A stretch of DNA of 64,000 nucleotides from positions 1 through 64,000 of the forward strand of contig CALAMO010000020.1 in the NCBI GenBank assembly GCA_937925855.1. Direction: 5' to 3'. Positions 8,796-16,798 of the stretch are shown here, piece after piece (the stretch's first letter is position 1; every line of letters begins with the position of its first letter). The position numbers and the translations under genes were made by a program. The DNA is from an uncultured Thiotrichaceae bacterium (GTDB taxonomy: Bacteria; Pseudomonadota; Gammaproteobacteria; Thiotrichales; Thiotrichaceae). Under the pieces are notes generated by a model. It searched no databases. It saw nothing but the letters and a program-made list of their open reading frames with translations, and had not been told where the DNA came from.

Positions 8796-9122
8796 TTAGT
8801 TCTGTGGTTGCTCTGGCACTGGATAAGCAATCATGAGTTGCTCATCGTGTAAGGATACGACATACGTTTGTAGTGGCAGTTCCGCCGGTTCAACGGTGGC
8901 GGCACCGGTTTTCACATTAAAGCGGCCGCCGTGCAGTGAGCACTGTATTTCCTCACCCTTGAGGCAGCCCAGGTAGAGGGAAGCATCTTCATGCGTGCAC
9001 ATATCGTCGATGGCATAAAAGTGACCGGCAACATTACAGACCAGGAGGCGCTTACCGTCTGGGGCCTCAATCCGTTGCATTTTGCCGGGTTTGATTTGGT
9101 TTATACTGCCAGCATTAATCAT
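8796..9122 (-). CDS. Rieske-type [2Fe-2S] ferredoxin
   Basis: This 108-residue protein is a stand-alone Rieske domain like those that serve aromatic-ring dioxygenases or NirD. The cluster ligands are visible as CTHE (Cys and His, residues 42-44) and CSLHGGRF (Cys and His, about residues 61-64). It has no signal peptide, so it acts in the cytoplasm as a one-electron carrier; its partner reductase or oxygenase is not adjacent. Its start codon lies only 14 bases from the divergent SDR gene start, so the promoter must lie partly inside that gene. Confidence 0.9.
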   Translation of the reverse strand: MINAGSINQIKPGKMQRIEAPDGKRLLVCNVAGHFYAIDDMCTHEDASLYLGCLKGEEIQCSLHGGRFNVKTGAATVEPAELPLQTYVVSLHDEQLMIAYPVPEQPQN

Positions 9123-9136
9123 TGTGGAGCGGTCTC

Positions 9137-10081
9137 ATGAGCCAGTTATGGATAATGGGTTGCGGCGATATAGGCCGCCGTGTTGCCAGTTTATACCAAA
9201 AGCAGGGGCGGAGTGTGATTGGCTGGGTCAGAAGTGAGGAGTCTCTGCGGCTGGGAGAGGCGCAGGGGATTAGCATGCGGCGGGGTGATTTGGATGTGGG
9301 TGAAGGAATAGCTGCGAGTTTTGCGCAGCAGTTTGTGGGTGCAGATGTTTTTTGGTTTATGCCGCCGCGTTCCGAGAGAAAAATCCCCTCCGTCTCCCCC
9401 GAGCTACGTTTACAAAGCGAAACGTCTGAAATAAAGGGGTGGAACGAGGGGGATTTAAGGCTTGACACACGCCTGCGCACCTTCTTATCCACCGTACAAA
9501 ATGCACCACGCCGTATCGTATTAATTAGCACCACCGGCGTTTATGGCGATTGTGCGGGCCGCTGGATTGATGAAACTGCGCCGCTCAAACCTAAGGCTGC
9601 GCGCGCTGTGCGCCGGGTTGACGCCGAAAATGCGCTGCGGGCTTGGGGTGAGCGTTATCAGCGGGAGTGGGTGGTGCTGCGCGTACCGGGTATTTATGCC
9701 CAGGATCGCCTGCCGCTGGCGCGCTTGCGGCGCGGTGAGCCGGTCTTGCAGGCTGCAGAAGCGCCGTGGACTAACCGGATTCATGCCGATGATTTGGCGC
9801 TGATTTGTCAGGTGGCGCTGGCGCGGGCGGCGTCTGGCAGCACTTATAATGTGACCGACGGCCAGCCTTCAACCATGACGGATTATTTCAATCAGGTGGC
9901 AGATTTTTCTGGGCTGCCGCGCCCACCGCAGGTCGCGCTTGCCGAGGCGCAGGGTCGTATGAGTGCGGGTATGCTGTCGTATTTGGCCGAGTCGCGGCGT
10001 ATTTCGAATACCAAGCTGCTGGCTGAGCTGGGCGTGCAGCTGCGTTATCCGTCGCTGCGCCATGGTCTGCTTGTGACTTGA
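9137..10081 (+). CDS. SDR-family NAD(P)-dependent oxidoreductase (YeeZ-like) with repeat-encoded insert
   Basis: This 314-residue protein has the nucleotide-binding loop GCGDIGRRV at its N terminus and an extended-SDR Rossmann core (ISTTGVYGDCAGRWIDE, RVPGIYAQDRLP, RIHADDLA), as in YeeZ and related epimerase-like proteins. Its substrate is unknown. The ATG at 9137 is preceded by GGAG and is preferred to a TTG at 9122. Residues about 82-107 are coded by a palindromic DNA repeat (9381-9455) that lies between the strand ending FWFMPPR and the helix starting DTRLRTFL. Relatives normally have only a short loop there. The insert keeps the reading frame and has no stop codon, so the protein is probably made with an extra surface loop. 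Confidence 0.82.
   Translation: MSQLWIMGCGDIGRRVASLYQKQGRSVIGWVRSEESLRLGEAQGISMRRGDLDVGEGIAASFAQQFVGADVFWFMPPRSERKIPSVSPELRLQSETSEIKGWNEGDLRLDTRLRTFLSTVQNAPRRIVLISTTGVYGDCAGRWIDETAPLKPKAARAVRRVDAENALRAWGERYQREWVVLRVPGIYAQDRLPLARLRRGEPVLQAAEAPWTNRIHADDLALICQVALARAASGSTYNVTDGQPSTMTDYFNQVADFSGLPRPPQVALAEAQGRMSAGMLSYLAESRRISNTKLLAELGVQLRYPSLRHGLLVT
9381..9455. repeat. 75-bp palindromic element inside the SDR coding sequence
   Basis: The element starts AAATCCCCTCCGTCTCCCC and ends with the near-inverted copy GGGGTGGAACGAGGGGGATTT. Within it are inner arms ACGTTT (9406-9411) and AAACGT (9420-9425). The left end resembles the sequence near 44241-44258 (ATCCCTTCCGTCTCCCC), so it belongs to a dispersed family. 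Its length is a multiple of three (25 codons), which keeps the host gene open. Confidence 0.75.
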
Positions 10082-10098
10082 ACAAATAGTCATGCTGG

Positions 10099-10464
10099 TT
10101 ATTGGCCGAGCTCAATAAAGGGCACGATTGAAACGTAAGCAATAATACCCGCAAAAGCCAACAGCCCCAGCGTGCGCAAGGGGTGTTGTAAGAGGGTGCC
10201 CAATAGCGTGGGCTGCTGCTGATTTACGCGCTGGGCGGCATGCGCTGCGCTGGCGCGGGCGGTGTATTCGACTTGAAACCGTTCCAATAGGTTTTTGGCG
10301 CGCGCCAGCTGTGCCGGATCCTCAACCCAGATAATCGGGGCGGAAATGCCCCAGGCATTGGGCGGGGTTTCATAAAACGCGATGTTGTGTTGACGCAGCA
10401 GGTCGCGTACGCCGTCGGCTTCTTCATCGGGTACGTTGCGCAGAGAAAAGAGTTTGGCCGCCAT
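10099..10464 (-). CDS. DUF6164-family small membrane protein
   Basis: This 121-residue protein begins with a small ferredoxin-like alpha/beta module (LFSLRNVPDEEADGVRDLL, then NIAFYETPPNAWGISAPIIWV) and ends with one transmembrane helix at about residues 95-115. The N-terminal pattern is that of DUF6164/DUF2007-type domains often found as short stand-alone proteins in gammaproteobacteria. The function is unknown. The gene is convergent with the SDR gene and stands alone; its upstream region is shared with the nrdA control region. Confidence 0.75.
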   Translation of the reverse strand: MAAKLFSLRNVPDEEADGVRDLLRQHNIAFYETPPNAWGISAPIIWVEDPAQLARAKNLLERFQVEYTARASAAHAAQRVNQQQPTLLGTLLQHPLRTLGLLAFAGIIAYVSIVPFIELGQ

Positions 10465-10663
10465 AACAGTATTGCCAGTATGGAAAAAGACGATTATAGC
10501 GGATTTGGCAGTGCTTTCTCCGTTGACGTGGCTTATTAATTGATCTTGTTACAATTTCAGCATTTTGATCTAAAAAAAAAATTGAGATTGTAAATTTAAT
10601 TCAAAAAATAGTGCGTTTTGTGCTGGGCGATGGTAGGCCGCATGCCAGCGGGTTTTCCCCTTC

Positions 10664-10672
10664 TTATCCACA
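10664..10672 (+). promoter_or_regulatory. DnaA box upstream of nrdA
   Basis: TTATCCACA is a perfect match to the strong DnaA box consensus. It lies about 25 bases upstream of the first NrdR box. DnaA binding upstream of nrdAB is known in Escherichia coli, where it ties nucleotide reduction to replication. Confidence 0.65.
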
Positions 10673-10689
10673 GGCTGTGCACAGCTTAA

Positions 10690-10705
10690 TGACAACATAT
10701 TGTGC
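10690..10705 (+). promoter_or_regulatory. NrdR box 1
   Basis: TGACAACATATTGTGC matches 12 of 16 positions of the NrdR consensus ACACWATATATWGTGT by my count. It abuts the candidate -35 element at 10706. Its centre is 32 bases from that of box 2, close to three helical turns, the usual spacing of NrdR box pairs. Confidence 0.7.
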
Positions 10706-10735
10706 TTGACCGTCATCGAACACACATCCTATAGT
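10706..10735 (+). promoter_or_regulatory. candidate nrdA promoter
   Basis: TTGACC (10706-10711) and TATAGT (10730-10735) are separated by 18 bases. The -10 lies inside NrdR box 2 and the -35 touches box 1, so NrdR bound to both would block RNA polymerase. The inferred leader is about 170 bases. Confidence 0.55.
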
Positions 10736-10737
10736 GT
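10722..10737 (+). promoter_or_regulatory. NrdR box 2
   Basis: ACACATCCTATAGTGT matches 13 of 16 positions of the NrdR consensus by my count and covers the candidate -10 element. The nrdR gene itself is not in the window. Confidence 0.72.
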
Positions 10738-10911
10738 ATTCCCAGGAGTACAGAACTTTATAGTATGCATGCAAAAGTTATAAAAAATCGGGCGCACAGC
10801 TTCACAAAATGAATGAAGGGTGTGACCCGGGGCTTATGCCATGTTGCTTACCCATAAAATTAATTATCAATATTCATAATGCTACGCAATGGGCCGTAGC
10901 CGAGGTTTCGC

Positions 10912-13779
10912 ATGCAATCAGTAAACGTACAAGCCGACGAAGAATTCAACGCCGCACAAATTCAAATTCCTGAATTTACCACGCCAACCTGTAAAGTGAT
11001 TCGCCGTAATGGGCAGGTCACTGACTTTGATGGTGGCAAAATCCATCTCGCGCTCACAAAGGCGTTTCTGGATGTCGAAGGCCGTTCGGCTTCTGGTTCG
11101 GCGCGCATTCATGACACCGTGAAGCAGCTCACCGAGCAGGTGATGGACGGCTTGTTCCGTCGTATGCCCGACGGCGGCATGCTGCATATTGAAGATATTC
11201 AGGATCAGGTTGAGCTGGCGCTGATGCGGGCCGGTGAGCACAAAGTAGCGCGTAGCTATGTACTGTATCGCAACGAGCGGGCACAGCTGCGAGCAAAGAA
11301 GGAAAAACGCAGCAAGAAAAAATCGGCGGCCCCGACGATTAATGTCAAGCTGGCGGACGGCAGCTCAGCCCCCCTAGACGAAGAACGTTTGCAGCAGGTG
11401 ATTGATGAGGCGGTGGCTGGCTTGGAAGGCGTTAGCGCTGAGCAGGTCGCGCAAACCGCCATGCGTAATTTGTACGATGGCATCTCTGAGGAAGAGGTGG
11501 CGACCGCACTGATTATTAGCACCCGCGTATTGATTGATCAGGATCCGAATTATTCGCAGGTGGCGGCGCGTATGTTGCTGGATAGCCTGCGGCGTGAAGT
11601 GCTGACCTTTCTCGAAGGGCGTCCGACTGAAGCGACACAGCAGGAAATGGCCGATAGCTATGCGGCTGTGCTGAAAAAAGCACTCAAGCGCGGCGTTGAC
11701 GTTAAATTGCTGGACGAGGAGCTGCTGCGTTATGACCTGAAAAAGTTGGGTGCGGCGTTAAAGCCGGAGCGTGATCTGCAGTTTACCTATCTGGGGTTAC
11801 AGACGCTGTATGACCGCTACTTCCTGCATTCTGATGGCACTCGTTTTGAACTACCGCAGGTGTTCTTTATGCGCGTCTCGATGGGCCTGGCGATTAATGA
11901 AGTGGATCGCGAAACGCGGGCGATTGAGTTTTATAACCTGTTATCCAGCTTTGACTTTATGAGCAGCACGCCGACGCTGTTTAACTCGGGTACGCTGCGT
12001 CCGCAATTGTCTTCCTGTTACCTGACAACTGTGCCGGATGATCTTGGCGGGATTTATGGTGCGGTGAAGGATAATGCGCTGCTGTCTAAGTTTGCTGGCG
12101 GTTTGGGGAATGACTGGACGCCGGTGCGCGGCATGGGGGCACATATCCAGGGCACTAACGGTAAATCACAGGGCGTGGTGCCGTTTCTGAAGGTGGCGAA
12201 TGATACCGCGGTCGCGGTTAACCAAGGCGGTAAGCGCAAGGGTGCAGTCTGTGCTTACCTGGAAACCTGGCACATCGATATTGAAGACTTCCTAGAGCTG
12301 CGTAAGAACACCGGTGATGACCGGCGGCGTACGCATGATATGAACACCGCGAACTGGATTCCTGACCTGTTCATGAAGCGGGTGGCGGATGAAAAGGAAT
12401 GGACGCTGTTTTCGCCGGATGATGCGCCGGACTTACATGATCTTACCGGTAAGGCGTTTGAGAAGCGTTATGCTGAATACGAAGACATGGTGGAGCGCGG
12501 TGAAATTAAGCTGTTCCGCAAGATTCCGGCCAATCAGCTGTGGCGCAAGATGTTGGGTATGTTGTTTGAAACCGGCCATCCGTGGGTGACGTTTAAAGAC
12601 CCCTGTAATATTCGCTATAGCAATCAGCATGTGGGCGTAGTGCATAGCTCGAATCTGTGTACTGAGATCATGCTACATACCAATGACGATGAAATCGCAG
12701 TGTGTAATCTGGGGTCAATTAATCTGGCGGCGCATACCACGGCAGACGGCGTGGACATGGCGAAGCTGGAGCGCACCGTGACCACGGCGATGCGCATGTT
12801 AGATAACGTCATCGACTACAACTATTACAGCGTGCCGCAGGCGCGGAAGTCTAACTTGCAGCATCGTCCGGTGGGTATGGGCATTATGGGTTTCCAGGAT
12901 GCGCTGTATAAACAGAAGCTGGCCTACACTTCGGAGGCGGCGCTGGAATTTGCGGATCGCAGCATGGAGGCGGTGTCCTACTTTGCGATTAATGCGTCCA
13001 GTGATTTAGCGGCGGAGCGCGGGCAGTATTCTACCTTCAAAGGCTCATTGTGGAGTCGCGGTATTCTGCCGATTGATTCGCTGGCGCTGCTGGGTGAAGA
13101 GCGCGGTGAATACTTTATTGTCGATCAGACCCAGACACTCGATTGGGACAGTCTGCGTAATAAGGTCAAAGAAACCGGAATGCGTAACTCCAACGTGATG
13201 GCGATTGCGCCGACGGCGACGATTTCTAATATCTGTGGCGTGTCGCAGTCGATTGAACCGACTTACCAGAACCTGTTTGTGAAATCGAACCTGTCTGGTG
13301 AATTCACCGTGATTAACCCTTATCTGGTGGCTGAGCTGAAAGCGCTGGATTTATGGGATGAGGTGATGATTAACGACCTTAAATACTTCGACGGTTCGGT
13401 ACAGAAACTGGATCGCGTGCCGGATGAGGTGAAAGAGCGTTATGCCACGGCGTTTGAGATTGATGCGCGCTGGTTGGTGGAAGCCGGTAGCCGCCGCCAG
13501 AAGTGGATTGACCAGGGTCAGTCGCTCAACCTGTATATGGAAGAACCGTCGGGTCAGAAGCTGGATAACCTGTACAAACTGGCGTGGGTGCGGGGCTTGA
13601 AGACGACTTATTACCTGCGTTCGATTGGAGCGACCGGAGCGGAGAAGCTGAACGATGCGTCCAGCGCTAGTGATAGCAGTAAGCCGGATTTAAAGAGTGT
13701 GCCGAATGTGGCTGAAGTGGGATCGGCTGCGCCAGCGGCGTGCTCGATTCTTGATCCTGATTGTGAGGCTTGTCAGTAG
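10912..13779 (+). CDS. nrdA: class Ia ribonucleoside-diphosphate reductase, alpha subunit
   Basis: This 955-residue protein reduces ribonucleoside diphosphates to deoxyribonucleotides together with NrdB. Two N-terminal ATP-cone domains are seen (about residues 27-130 and 148-235), as in Pseudomonas NrdA, against one in the Escherichia coli enzyme; these bind ATP or dATP for overall activity control. The catalytic domain keeps the three active-site cysteines in SSCYLTT, SSNLCTEI (with the Asn and Glu) and VCNLGSIN. It also keeps the paired Tyr of the radical path in TTYYLRSIG and the C-terminal thioredoxin-reducible pair in DCEACQ. The gene is followed by nrdB after 73 bases that hold a palindromic repeat. 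NrdR and DnaA sites upstream indicate replication-linked control. Confidence 0.97.
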   Translation: MQSVNVQADEEFNAAQIQIPEFTTPTCKVIRRNGQVTDFDGGKIHLALTKAFLDVEGRSASGSARIHDTVKQLTEQVMDGLFRRMPDGGMLHIEDIQDQVELALMRAGEHKVARSYVLYRNERAQLRAKKEKRSKKKSAAPTINVKLADGSSAPLDEERLQQVIDEAVAGLEGVSAEQVAQTAMRNLYDGISEEEVATALIISTRVLIDQDPNYSQVAARMLLDSLRREVLTFLEGRPTEATQQEMADSYAAVLKKALKRGVDVKLLDEELLRYDLKKLGAALKPERDLQFTYLGLQTLYDRYFLHSDGTRFELPQVFFMRVSMGLAINEVDRETRAIEFYNLLSSFDFMSSTPTLFNSGTLRPQLSSCYLTTVPDDLGGIYGAVKDNALLSKFAGGLGNDWTPVRGMGAHIQGTNGKSQGVVPFLKVANDTAVAVNQGGKRKGAVCAYLETWHIDIEDFLELRKNTGDDRRRTHDMNTANWIPDLFMKRVADEKEWTLFSPDDAPDLHDLTGKAFEKRYAEYEDMVERGEIKLFRKIPANQLWRKMLGMLFETGHPWVTFKDPCNIRYSNQHVGVVHSSNLCTEIMLHTNDDEIAVCNLGSINLAAHTTADGVDMAKLERTVTTAMRMLDNVIDYNYYSVPQARKSNLQHRPVGMGIMGFQDALYKQKLAYTSEAALEFADRSMEAVSYFAINASSDLAAERGQYSTFKGSLWSRGILPIDSLALLGEERGEYFIVDQTQTLDWDSLRNKVKETGMRNSNVMAIAPTATISNICGVSQSIEPTYQNLFVKSNLSGEFTVINPYLVAELKALDLWDEVMINDLKYFDGSVQKLDRVPDEVKERYATAFEIDARWLVEAGSRRQKWIDQGQSLNLYMEEPSGQKLDNLYKLAWVRGLKTTYYLRSIGATGAEKLNDASSASDSSKPDLKSVPNVAEVGSAAPAACSILDPDCEACQ

Positions 13780-13828
13780 CCCCCCCTCACCCCAACCCCT
13801 CTCCCCCTAAATAGGGCGAGGGGCTAAA
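13780..13828. repeat. C/G-rich palindromic repeat between nrdA and nrdB
   Basis: The sequence starts CCCCCCCTCACCCCAACC directly after the nrdA stop codon, with an imperfect hairpin CCCCTCTCCC...GGGCGAGGGG. It closely matches the repeat at 54476-54517 and resembles the one at 33975-34074. It may act as a partial terminator or mRNA-stabilising hairpin within the operon. Confidence 0.75.
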
Positions 13829-13852
13829 GCATAATAGAGGAAGTAAAAAACC

Positions 13853-15274
13853 ATGATGTTAAACTGGGATGACCCGTTAGCGGCACCGATACCACGGGTA
13901 GAGTCAAAGCCAGCGGTAAAGAAGGAAACTGCTGAACCAATAGCTAGGGATAAAGCGACTGAAACCACGACACCTGACACAACAGAGGCCAAGGGTCATG
14001 ACACAGAAGCCAGCCAGAGCAAGACTGCAACGCCTGCAGCGCAGGAAGAAACTTCAGCGCCAGCAGCAGACGCCACAGAAGCCAGAGCAGCAAAAACGCC
14101 GTTAAAAGCGGTTCCCTTTGCGACTGAGGCGCTGGATGCTCCGGTAGCCGAGTCTGCTGCGCCTGTAGTAGAAAAAGCAGCGCCGCCAGCGCGTGCTGTT
14201 GCCGATAGCGCTGAACGCACGCCGATGCAACAGCGGCGCGAGGCTGAGGCAGCTAAGCCCTTCACGCCGATGTCACCGATTAACCCGGAAGACAAGCGCG
14301 TGATTAACGGTATTGGTGATATTAATCAGCTCGCACCGTTCAAGTACCCGTGGGCCTGGGACTTCTTCATTAACGCCAATAAAAATCACTGGACGCCGCT
14401 CGACGTTAATATGACCAGTGATATTAGCGATTACCACCATAAATTAAAGCCGGAAGAGCAGCATATCTTCGAGAATGTGCTCGCTTACCTCACCACGTCC
14501 GATATTTTGGCGATGCGCAATATTGGTCTCGCCGTGATGGAAAAAATGACTGCGCCCGAGCTGCAGATTTATCAGGCGCGGCAGGTGTACGAAGAGTCGC
14601 TGCATACCTGGACGTATCAGCATTGTATCGAGACTATCGGGCTGGATCAGAGCGAGATTTATAACCGCTATCGCATGGTTCCTGAGATCAACCAGAAGAT
14701 ACAGATTGGTAATCGTCGCCTGGATGCGGTGATGCGGCCTGATATTGATCTGCGTAATCCTGATGACCTTGAAGAGTTTGTGCTCTCCTATGCGTTCTTC
14801 TCGGGTATCTTCGAGGGCTGTTGGTTTTACAATGGCTTTAGTCCGGTTTTTGCCTTACAGCGTCGTGGCCTAATGAAAGGGACTGCGGAACAGCTGCAGT
14901 ACATTATGCGTGATGAGGTGATGCATGTGTCCTTTGGTATCCGCGTGGTGCGCCAGATTATGCAGGAAGAGGGCGTGCAGCTTGATCCGCGTGATATTCG
15001 CGATATGTGGGATGAGGCTGAGGCGGCTGAGATGGCTTATTCTAAATTCTTGTTGCCAAAGCCGATTTTGGGCTATAGCCAGGAAGATCATCATGAGCAA
15101 TTCCGCTTTATTGGTAATCGTCGGGCGCGGCAGTTAGGGATGGAAGAACCGTTCCCCGGTGCGAAGAATGCGTTGCCGTGGTTGGATGAGCAGTCGAATA
15201 TGCGGAAGGAGAAGAATTTCTTTGAGACGCGGGTGACTGAGTATCAGACGGGTGGGGCGTTGAAGTGGGATTGA
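13853..15274 (+). CDS. nrdB: class Ia ribonucleotide reductase, beta subunit, with long N-terminal extension
   Basis: This 473-residue protein houses the diiron-tyrosyl radical centre. The ferritin-like core begins only at about residue 140 (MSPINPEDKRVING). Metal and radical residues are present: Asp in LTTSDIL, then EESLHTWTY with Glu, His and the radical Tyr spaced as in Escherichia coli NrdB (Asp84, Glu115, His118, Tyr122). The second pair of ligands lies in FFSGIFEG and MRDEVMHVSFG. The first 139 residues are rich in Ala, Pro, Thr, Glu and Lys, look disordered, and are not part of ordinary NrdB proteins. The start ATG at 13853 follows an AGGAAG site; an internal start at codon 140 (14270) lacks a clear ribosome-binding site. 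Confidence 0.95.
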   Translation: MMLNWDDPLAAPIPRVESKPAVKKETAEPIARDKATETTTPDTTEAKGHDTEASQSKTATPAAQEETSAPAADATEARAAKTPLKAVPFATEALDAPVAESAAPVVEKAAPPARAVADSAERTPMQQRREAEAAKPFTPMSPINPEDKRVINGIGDINQLAPFKYPWAWDFFINANKNHWTPLDVNMTSDISDYHHKLKPEEQHIFENVLAYLTTSDILAMRNIGLAVMEKMTAPELQIYQARQVYEESLHTWTYQHCIETIGLDQSEIYNRYRMVPEINQKIQIGNRRLDAVMRPDIDLRNPDDLEEFVLSYAFFSGIFEGCWFYNGFSPVFALQRRGLMKGTAEQLQYIMRDEVMHVSFGIRVVRQIMQEEGVQLDPRDIRDMWDEAEAAEMAYSKFLLPKPILGYSQEDHHEQFRFIGNRRARQLGMEEPFPGAKNALPWLDEQSNMRKEKNFFETRVTEYQTGGALKWD

Positions 15275-15370
15275 GGTTTTGGTGAAAAAAGATTGAAGGT
15301 GAAGAGGCTGCTCTGTTTGGGGTGGCCTTTTTTTGTCTTAAACGGCTGTAATAATAAAAGGCTAATCATT

Positions 15371-15577
15371 ATGACTGAATGGGTTCCAGTAAGCTCAACG
15401 GCTATCCGTAAGATTGGATATGATTTGAGTTCAAAAAAAATGTATATCGACTTTGAGGATAGTGATCCTTATTACACTTATTGTAATGTTCCAGAGACTC
15501 TATTCCGACAATTTCTCTCTTCCAGTTCTGTTGGTCGGTTTTATCATCAATATGTAAAAAATCAATACAATTGCTGA
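15371..15577 (+). CDS. KTSC-domain small protein
   Basis: This 68-residue protein is a single KTSC domain: VPVSSTAIRKIGYD, then MYIDFEDSDPYYTYCNVP, then FRQFLSSSSVGRFYHQYVKNQY. The domain is often found alone or fused to nucleases and ligases and is thought to bind nucleic acid or protein; no enzyme activity is known. The ATG at 15371 is used because the upstream in-frame codons (from 15293) run into the nrdB trailer and do not match the family. The gene marks the start of a run of toxin-antitoxin-type genes with lower GC content. Confidence 0.8.
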   Translation: MTEWVPVSSTAIRKIGYDLSSKKMYIDFEDSDPYYTYCNVPETLFRQFLSSSSVGRFYHQYVKNQYNC

Positions 15578-15729
15578 GGAACAATGAGCTAAGTGATTTT
15601 CCTAGCCTTCTGGACGAACTTAATGCGATGCTAAAATGCCATTAAAAGATGGCTAAAAGTCCTAATTTACTCTATAAAAAGGACTTAAAGGTATCTTTTT
15701 ATCCTAGTTCGTCAGTTTCAGGTGTATTT

Positions 15730-16191
15730 ATGAAGCGTATTTTTAAAAAACTCAAACTGCAACAAACCGATAAAGCATTAAATTCCTGGCGCAGTTCCAC
15801 ACTAACGGCCCGCCCCCCGGACGGCTGGATTCGCACCATCCGCGAATCTCTAGGTATGACAACAGTCGCCTACGCAAAACGTTTAGGCATGACCGACTCT
15901 GGCGTTCGCAACATCGAGAAATCAGAAGCTAATGACACCATCACTTTAGCGACTCTACGCAAAATGGCCGAAGCACTTGATTGCGAAGTGAAGTACGCCT
16001 TAGTCCCTAAAAAATCATTACGCGAAATGCGGCAAGTACAAGCAGAGCATATTGCCCGTAAACAAATAGGACCAATTGCACATTCTATGGCGCTTGAAGC
16101 TCAAAGCGTTGAGTCAGATATGATGGAATTACAGCGTGAGGATTTGGTAGAGGAATTGCTGTCTGGTTCTGGTCGGGAGTTGTGGCCATGA
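15730..16191 (+). CDS. mobile mystery protein A (HTH antitoxin-like)
   Basis: This 153-residue protein matches the mobile mystery protein A family, which is always encoded just before protein B. A Cro/C1-type helix-turn-helix covers about residues 35-90 (GWIRTIRESLGMTTVAYAKR, then NIEKSEANDTITLATLRKMAEAL). The C-terminal tail is acidic. By analogy with other HTH-Fic pairs it is probably the antitoxin and autorepressor. The ATG at 15730 is favoured over an upstream in-frame codon at 15649 because the family begins near MKRIFKKLKLQQTDKAL. Its stop overlaps the next start in ATGA, so the pair is translationally coupled. Confidence 0.85.
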   Translation: MKRIFKKLKLQQTDKALNSWRSSTLTARPPDGWIRTIRESLGMTTVAYAKRLGMTDSGVRNIEKSEANDTITLATLRKMAEALDCEVKYALVPKKSLREMRQVQAEHIARKQIGPIAHSMALEAQSVESDMMELQREDLVEELLSGSGRELWP

Positions 16192-16772
16192 ACTTTGAAT
16201 ATCCGCCGGGCGCTACACCACTTGATCCTGATGAGGTCGCTGGGTTGATACCGGGGCATATCACCACTCAGAGTGCATTAAATGCCTGGGAACAAGCTAA
16301 TATTTTACAGGCAGAAAAGTGGGCGTTTCGCCAAAGAAAACCTCAGATATTAACTGAAGGGTTTGTCCGCGATCTCCACAGCAAAATGTTCGATAGCACC
16401 TGGCGCTGGGCAAGCACTTTCCGTTCCAGCAATAAGAATATCGGAATGGATTGGACGCAGATTGCAATGCAGCTAAAAAATTTGTTGGATAACACTCAGT
16501 ACCAGATGGAGCATATGGTCTTTCCTGAAGATGAGCTGGCCGTTAGATTTCACCATCAGCTGGTATGGATTCATCCCTTTTCAAACGGCAATGGTCGTCA
16601 TGCGCGAATAATGGCAGACTTGCTGGTTGTGCAGTTAGGGAAAGAGCGTTTTAGTTGGGGGAGTGGAATTTCACTAACAGAACAGAGTGATGTTAGGAAA
16701 CGGTATATTGAGGCTTTGCGGGCAGCTGATCAGCATGATGTTAGACCGTTATTGATGTTTGCACGTTCATAG
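16188..16772 (+). CDS. mobile mystery protein B (Fic-domain AMP transferase toxin)
   Basis: This 194-residue protein carries a Fic domain with the full active-site motif HPFSNGNGRHAR (about residue 128), so it should transfer AMP or a related nucleotide to a hydroxyl side chain of a target protein. No inhibitory S/TxxxE(G/N) helix is obvious at either end. Inhibition may therefore come from the preceding protein A. The ATG at 16188 overlaps the stop of protein A; a GTG two codons earlier is less likely. The pair is associated with mobile or accessory DNA in many bacteria, which agrees with the surrounding toxin-antitoxin genes. Confidence 0.87.
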   Translation: MNFEYPPGATPLDPDEVAGLIPGHITTQSALNAWEQANILQAEKWAFRQRKPQILTEGFVRDLHSKMFDSTWRWASTFRSSNKNIGMDWTQIAMQLKNLLDNTQYQMEHMVFPEDELAVRFHHQLVWIHPFSNGNGRHARIMADLLVVQLGKERFSWGSGISLTEQSDVRKRYIEALRAADQHDVRPLLMFARS

Positions 16773-16798
16773 AGAAATGCTTCATTGGAGTCAAAAAA

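Larger units (their letters stand above)
10465..10911. other. 447-bp control region upstream of nrdA
   Basis: This gap separates the DUF6164 gene from nrdA. It contains an AT-rich tract (10565-10612 with a run of ten A), a perfect DnaA box, a candidate sigma-70 promoter and two NrdR boxes, listed separately. No small ORF with coding character was seen. Confidence 0.7.
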
